The position numbers and the translations under genes were made by a program. A stretch of DNA of 64,000 nt, taken from Silene conica. Taxonomy: Eukaryota > Streptophyta > Magnoliopsida > Caryophyllales > Caryophyllaceae. Below, one piece after another: positions 59,576 through 64,000 of this stretch. Numbering within the stretch: position 1 is the stretch's first letter; every line of letters starts with the position of its first letter. The DNA is taken from the NCBI GenBank assembly GCA_029255685.2, contig CM055319.2, forward strand, positions 20,740,247 to 20,804,246, written 5' to 3'. Below the pieces are notes generated by a model. It saw nothing but the letters and a program-made list of their open reading frames with translations. It ran no database searches and was not told where the DNA came from.

Positions 59576-60427
59576 CTAGATCAAGCTCCTCATCAAACCG
59601 AAAAGAGGGGAAGACGTAGCCAAGGTATCCCGAAGGACCTGCAACATGCCACCAGGCACACCCCAAGAACAAATAGCACTAGAAATGTTCTCCTTCTGCC
59701 GTTGACGCCTGACAGCGGCACGACACTCACGACTACTCCGCGGAGAAAAAGTCTTGAGAATACAAAGGGGTAAAACAAGCAAGGCAACTCAAGATGAGAG
59801 ATCAGAAGGAGAACGGACCACAGCATCAAGGGCCCCTTTAAGAACCCAAGAGAAACCAAGACGACACCGCGGGGGAATGGACTTCACAGTTCGCAAACCC
59901 TTAGACAACAACCGATTAAAAGAAGTAACAGTGAAACCACCGACAACCTCATGATCAACACTATCAGAATGCAAGGGTGGATCAGGCCCAGACGGTCTAG
60001 GAAATTCGTAAAGAACGAAAGAGACAACCCCGTTCCCCGAATCTGGTGCCTCAATAAAGGTCCCATCCCCATGCAGACAATGCTTACTATGAGCATGCGT
60101 TTTAAAACAAACCCCACATAACCAGATACCCATGCGACGAAAGGTAGTCTCAGCCTCGTCAAAAATAGACAAAGAAGTAAGAGATTGTCGAGTAATAACC
60201 TGGGCATCACCGGAACAGTGCCGATCACGTAGATGAGTTAACATGGGAGATTTTTTGAGACCATTACCACGGCCATCTTGACACCCAGATAGCCCCACAA
60301 AAGGACAATTGTACCGAGTGACGTTCGTCACGACATCCACGTACCAAACCTTCCACGAATTAAAGCAAAACCGACTTGCACAAAACCGAGCAGCCCCTGC
60401 AACCTGATCAGCAAACCCAATACACAA
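59576..60427 (-). pseudogene. Reverse transcriptase-domain protein, N-terminal zinc-finger part
   Basis: 59789-60427 is open for 212 codons and has a C2HC/C2H2-like finger (CPFVGLSGCQDGRG, then THLRDRHC) and a second Cys/His cluster (LCGVCFKTHAHSKHC). It ends in a stop near 59789, but the next frame (59576-59782) continues the family sequence (LLVLPLCILKTFSPRSS, RQRQKENISSAICSWGVPGG). The first Met at 60425 fits a start, but upstream sequence has no other landmark. Confidence 0.72.
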
Positions 60428-60465
60428 GGCAAGCTACCACACAAGCAGCAGAATCTTCAAAAATT

Positions 60466-61060
60466 CGAAAAAAAAAAAAAAAAAAGTAACCCTCACGACC
60501 AGGCGCATGAACAACCACGCCAGAACCCAGAACCCAAAACCTCACAGCGACAAAACCGAACCCGCAACCGAAGCCGCAACACACACGCTCCTCTCACTCA
60601 CGGGGACGCACCACAACCACAAATATATCGCCGGCAACGAGAGGTCGTCGACGAGTAGCGGGGCGGACGACGGTTACGTGAGGTAACCGCCGGTGGTTGG
60701 ACGCACGCACTCACTCCTCTCGCAAACGACAGAAACAAGGCCAACGGCCACCGGCGCTGACGCTGGATATGGGCCTGGATGACGTCTTGAGTTGCCCTCT
60801 GACGGCAACAGGCCGGCGGCAGCAGCAGAGAACGATAATTATGTAAAACGCCACTCGCCAGTTATCGCCCTCACGCTCTCTCTCTCTCTCACGCTCTCTC
60901 TCTCTCCAACGACCACCGGCGATGGACCCTGACGTCGGTGATGGGTCGGGACGGCGTCGAAATTCGTCCCCTGATGGCAGCAGACCGGCGGCAGTAGCAG
61001 CGATCCACGAAAACCCCTATAAAACGCGATTCGTCATTAATAAAAAATAGTCTAAAACAC
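60466..61060 (-). other. GC-rich leader of the RT-domain pseudogene with tandem repeats
   Basis: An A-run on the plus strand at about 60468-60485, a CT microsatellite at about 60872-60906, and two imperfect copies of a block of about 150-200 bp (about 60690-60865 and 60905-61035) sharing CCGGCGGCAG and GTAAAACGC/ATAAAACGC. No coding sequence supported. Tandem units in front of an RT gene could be promoter monomers; this is inference. Confidence 0.5.
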
Positions 61061-61076
61061 AAGGTAATATAAAATA

Positions 61077-61429
61077 GGATTAATTGATAAGAGTACTCTG
61101 AACTATGAGTGTCCTGCTCAAAATACTCCAAACTTTATTTTAACTACCAATATAACCAACTAATGCCCTTATTTGCTTTGAATAGAATTTGTTGTTTTAA
61201 TAACTTGTCGTAGTATGTTTTAATGGTGTGTTTAGATGTATAAATTAACATAGAAGTAAAAAGAGAAACACGGGTTAGAAATTTCTTCACTTACTTAGCA
61301 TGTAGTAGGTCTGATATTGTAATAAAAGCGAATGAGAGCATTAGTTGGTTATATTGGTAGTTAAAATAGAGTTTATTGGAATATTTTGAGCAGGACACTC
61401 ATAGTTCAGAGTATTCTTATCAATTAATC
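61077..61429. mobile_element. MITE with about 90-bp terminal inverted repeats
   Basis: Left end GATTAATTGATAAGAGTACT and right end inverted match over roughly 90 bp with a few mismatches. Flanked by a 10-bp repeat ATATAAAATA (61067-61076, 61430-61439). No coding capacity. Long inverted repeats and a 9-11-bp duplication suggest a Mutator-type MITE. Confidence 0.82.
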
Positions 61430-61532
61430 ATATAAAATATTTTCTACTTTATATACAATGGTCTGTTCATAATTCATACATTATACTACGATTACATTAC
61501 GATAAAAAATAATCTACATATTACAATTTTTT

Positions 61533-61945
61533 CTAACTATTTATTTCCATATTATCATAATCCTCATCTACTTCATCTTCATTATCAATATCACTGTCGA
61601 CAAAGAGTCCATAGCCTCGCCAAATATTTTTGACTATGTTGCTTCGTACCTTATACACGGCCGCATTCCCCTTTTATCAAACATGCCAGAATCTAATATT
61701 CCTTAAATGTTCACATCATGTTGTATAATTACAAGAGCGTGCATTCTTATAAAATTATGAAGGGTGAATGTAGAAACAATGATCGATATTTGATACTTAT
61801 ACGATATTTGGGGCATGACTTTTAACACCTTCCACCTTTTCTTTAATTGACCAAACGTAATTTCAACTTTCATTCTCGATGATGAATGTCGATAGTTGAA
61901 GTATTTTACCATTCCTTCAGGCGGTCTATGCTTGTATTCGGGCAT
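61533..61945 (-). pseudogene. PIF/Harbinger transposase, C-terminal remnant
   Basis: Minus strand 61945-61703 reads FNYRHSSSRMKVEITFGQLK, KRWKVLKVMPQ and FTLHNFIRMH, the end of the DDE_4-type transposase domain (last catalytic Glu in VEITFG). Downstream in another frame an acidic tail (DSDIDNEDEVDEDYDN) ends with a TAG at 61533-61535. The N-terminal catalytic part is gone, replaced by the RT pseudogene and MITE region. It supports the Harbinger identity given by the TAA duplication. Confidence 0.85.
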
Positions 61946-62389
61946 ATGGCATTAGGGTGAGTGTGTGTAAGATCGTTTGGGTATTAATTAGATAGTAAAA
62001 ACGGGTACACTTATTAATAATTTGTTGTTGTTTTTTTTAAAAAAATAATGTGTATCGAATAATTAAAGCGAAATGATTTTTTATCGGTTGTTAAAATAAT
62101 ACGTCGTACATAGCTTTTTGAATTGAGTTTATATGAACTGAACTGAACTAAACTGAACTGAACTGAACTTATAGGAACTGAACTGAGCTTATAGGAATTG
62201 AACTTAACTGACTGAACTTATTGGAACTGAACTAAACTTATAGGAACTGAATTGAACTGAACTTATAGGATCTGAACTGAACTGAGCTTATAGGAACTGA
62301 ACTGAACTGAACTTATAGGATCAGAAGTGAAATTAAATTAAGTGACTTGAAGTCCAAAAGAGCAGGGCCTAACACTCATTAACAATAAC

Positions 62390-62700
62390 ACCCAATTTTT
62401 TTCCAATTTTTGTCAATTTCTAACCCTAACACCAACTAATTTCTGAAAATACTAATTAAATTACACATACGAATATAATAAACATAAAAAATGTTATTAA
62501 AATCATCCTAGTAATCTAATTACTAACTAAAACTACTAATCTTAACAAACATCCAATTTTCCCCAATTTTTAACCCTAATCACAAATAGTTTCCGGAAAG
62601 GCTAATTAACTTACACATAGAAACTTAATAAACATCCAAATGTTATTAAAATCATCCTAATAATCTTATTACAATCTAAAATTACAAATTAAAATAAAAC
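62390..62700. repeat. Imperfect tandem duplication of about 150 bp
   Basis: CCAATTTTT...AACCCTAA...TTACACATA...GTTATTAAAATCATCCTA occurs twice (about 62393-62545, 62550-62690). It lies in the leader region of CACTA element 2. No coding sequence. Confidence 0.75.
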
Positions 62701-62919
62701 TATTAAGGTATTCAATACATAAATTAAGTTTTTCAATCGTCACAAACCTGAAAATGGAATATTAGGTAGGTGAACGACGGTGGTGAGTGGTTCGGTGTCG
62801 CTGCGGTGGTCTGGTAGGTGCACGATGGTTTAGAGGGTGATGAAGGTTGTGCATTTTCTTTCTTTTAAGTTTTATGTTGAAGGAGGAAATGACGGGTTGA
62901 AAGCGAGGGAAAAAACATA

Positions 62920-63153
62920 TCAGGGACTTAGCGACCGAAATCGATCGTCAAATTGGCGACTGAAATTAGTCGCTAATTTGGCGGTATGGTCGCCCCTCGA
63001 TTCCCGCAGATTGTTTGACGATAATTTGTGGACAAAATTTTTGTCGCCAATTTGGCGATCGAAATCGGTCGTCCGCTTTTTTTTCCCTCGCCAAATCAGC
63101 GACTACACAGGTAGTTGCCTGTATAGTCGCCCTATACAGTATTTCTTGTAGTG
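62920..63153 (-). repeat. Terminus and subterminal repeats of CACTA element 2
   Basis: Repeated CGACTGAAATTAGTCGC, GGCGATCGAAATCGGTCGTC and CGCCAAATTAGCG-like blocks in both orientations end at CTTGTAGTG (CACTACAAG on the minus strand). They are similar in layout but not sequence to CACTA element 1. Confidence 0.8.
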
Positions 63154-63683
63154 CAATACATCAATATTTAATATCGATAGTGGTTATAATAATTGTTATT
63201 GGTTCATGGGATGATAATCGTGTGACGATTAACTTTTAATTAATGTCAACTATCTCGTCGGAAATGAAATTAGAGTAGTTGTCATTTCATTATAAGGCTT
63301 ATAAGTGTTAAAATATTACCTAACGAGACGGGAAATAAGAAAACAAGTGCCGGGAAAGATATAGGGTGGTGATCGAGAGTTTTAATGAAAGTTTGGGGTT
63401 ATTTGTAAAATTACAAATACATGGTGGTTATTTATAAAAATACGCAAATACGTGGTGATTATTTGTAATTTTTCCTAAATATAAACCACGAAATACTCTA
63501 CCGTGGTGGCTATTATGCTTATAGTTGCAAGTGTGATGTTAGGTGAAGAAAGTGATTGAAAGGTAATAAGGGTAATGAAATCTCATATCCTAGAGAGGTA
63601 AGAAATGAAGTTTCATTCCCATTGTTTATGTCAAACAAACACGAAAATAAATAACTTTATTTCCCTTTTATTATAGACCCAAC
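63154..63683. other. Unannotated flank
   Basis: AT-rich, with a short local duplication (AAATACATGGTGGTTATTTA and similar, 63414-63460). No gene or transposon end seen. Confidence 0.5.
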
Positions 63684-64000
63684 TAGGGATGGCAACGGGC
63701 CGGATCTGGATAGGGTCCAATAGGATCCAGATCCAGATCCGTTTTTTGACAGTAGGATCCAGATCCGACCCGGATCCGACGGGTCCAAAATGGTCAGATC
63801 TAGATCCGGACCCTGCGGATCCAAGTCATCCGCGGGTCCCCTGTATAAAATTTTAAAAAAAAACAAAAAAAAACCTTGAATTGGCAGATTGCCAGCCACA
63901 AATATTTCACATATTGACCCTAGATTTCGACAATTACATCAATGGTGACCCGTGGTTCCAAATATTTCAGTCTCATACAATATATTTTATTTATCCAAAA
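63684..64000. mobile_element. Probable hAT-like terminus running off the window
   Basis: Starts TAGGGATGGCAACGGGCCGG, a typical hAT-type end, followed by a dense array of GGATCCAGATCCG repeats. The other end and the duplication lie outside the window. Confidence 0.5.

Larger units (their letters stand above)
56970..62369 (-). mobile_element. PIF/Harbinger transposon with nested inserts
   Basis: Terminal repeats GACCCTGTTCTTTTGGACT on the left and, inverted, GGCCCTGCTCTTTTGGACT on the right. TAA target duplication: left TAA at 56967-56969, also present at 29956-29958 before element C; right at 62370-62372. Arrays of GAACTGAACT flank both ends. A Harbinger transposase C-terminus lies at 61533-61945. 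A GC-rich RT pseudogene and a MITE are nested inside. Total 5,400 bp. Confidence 0.88.
28290..63153 (-). mobile_element. CACTA element 2, decayed and split by nested insertions
   Basis: The right end (TTCTTGTAGTG at 63153) is CACTACAAGAAATACTGTAT on the minus strand, with subterminal CGACTGAAATTAGTCGC-type repeats. Transposase remnants in the matching orientation lie at 28290-29412, beyond the Harbinger and copia insertions. Removing those insertions leaves about 2.5 kb: terminus, leader, then transposase. The left end was not found, so the left limit is only the last recognised coding base. That both parts are one element is an inference from order and orientation. Confidence 0.6.

Overview
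This window is nuclear DNA of a flowering plant, probably a eudicot with a large, repeat-rich genome. The evidence is Sirevirus-type Ty1/copia elements primed by initiator Met-tRNA, an Athila-like Ty3/gypsy element primed by tRNA-Asp, CACTA, hAT, PIF/Harbinger and Stowaway DNA transposons, and a ten-exon serine carboxypeptidase-like gene with short AT-rich introns. That gene (23412-26187, + strand) is the only clearly intact low-copy host gene. Nearly everything else is transposon inside transposon. I saw no tRNA, rRNA, CRISPR or prokaryotic features. All calls were made by reading the sequence; no alignment or database search was run.

Left block (1-20371): a minus-strand Sirevirus-like copia element (element B) runs off the left edge. 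It has its 5' LTR at 19043-20371 and the PBS at 19028-19040. Its gag is split by two insertions. One is a 4.3-kb CACTA element (5874-10164, TSD TCC) that encodes a ULP1-like protease but no transposase and carries a captured prolyl 4-hydroxylase exon. The other is an 8.2-kb Athila-like element (10450-18660, TSD CTTAG) with a long gag-protease ORF and no reverse transcriptase. Next come a decayed LTR-like stretch (20372-21900), AT-rich spacer, the carboxypeptidase gene, a 66-bp tandem repeat and more AT-rich, possibly LTR-derived spacer.

Right block (about 28290-63153): a second, decayed CACTA element. Its transposase remnant lies at 28290-29412 and its terminus at 63153, about 34 kb apart. 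It is split by a PIF/Harbinger element (56970-62369, TSD TAA). Copia element C (29960-56965, + strand, TSD CTAAG) landed on the left tip of the Harbinger. C in turn carries a nearly intact hAT transposon in its 5' LTR (30088-35438, 8-bp TSD GCATCCAT) and a young 11.5-kb Sirevirus-like element D in its 3' LTR (44650-56191, TSD AGTAC, just upstream of the TATA box). The Harbinger also holds a GC-rich reverse-transcriptase pseudogene and a 353-bp MITE. The window ends in a probable hAT-like terminus.

The most striking signal is not a gene. The LTR elements carry family-specific dyads with fixed geometry. Copia elements B, C and D have runs of short hairpins in the LTR segment downstream of the TATA box, with a constant loop and stems that change in a compensatory way. 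B, C and D also share an 8-7-8 bp inverted repeat that recurs in LTRs, gag, the integrase-RT linker and 3' regions. The Athila-like element has paired GTCGAC-cored 12-mers whose starts are always 21 bp apart, in the LTR, inside gag and in the 3' region. This looks like selection for nucleic-acid structure or spacing rather than protein sequence, and it is the best candidate here for an undescribed system.
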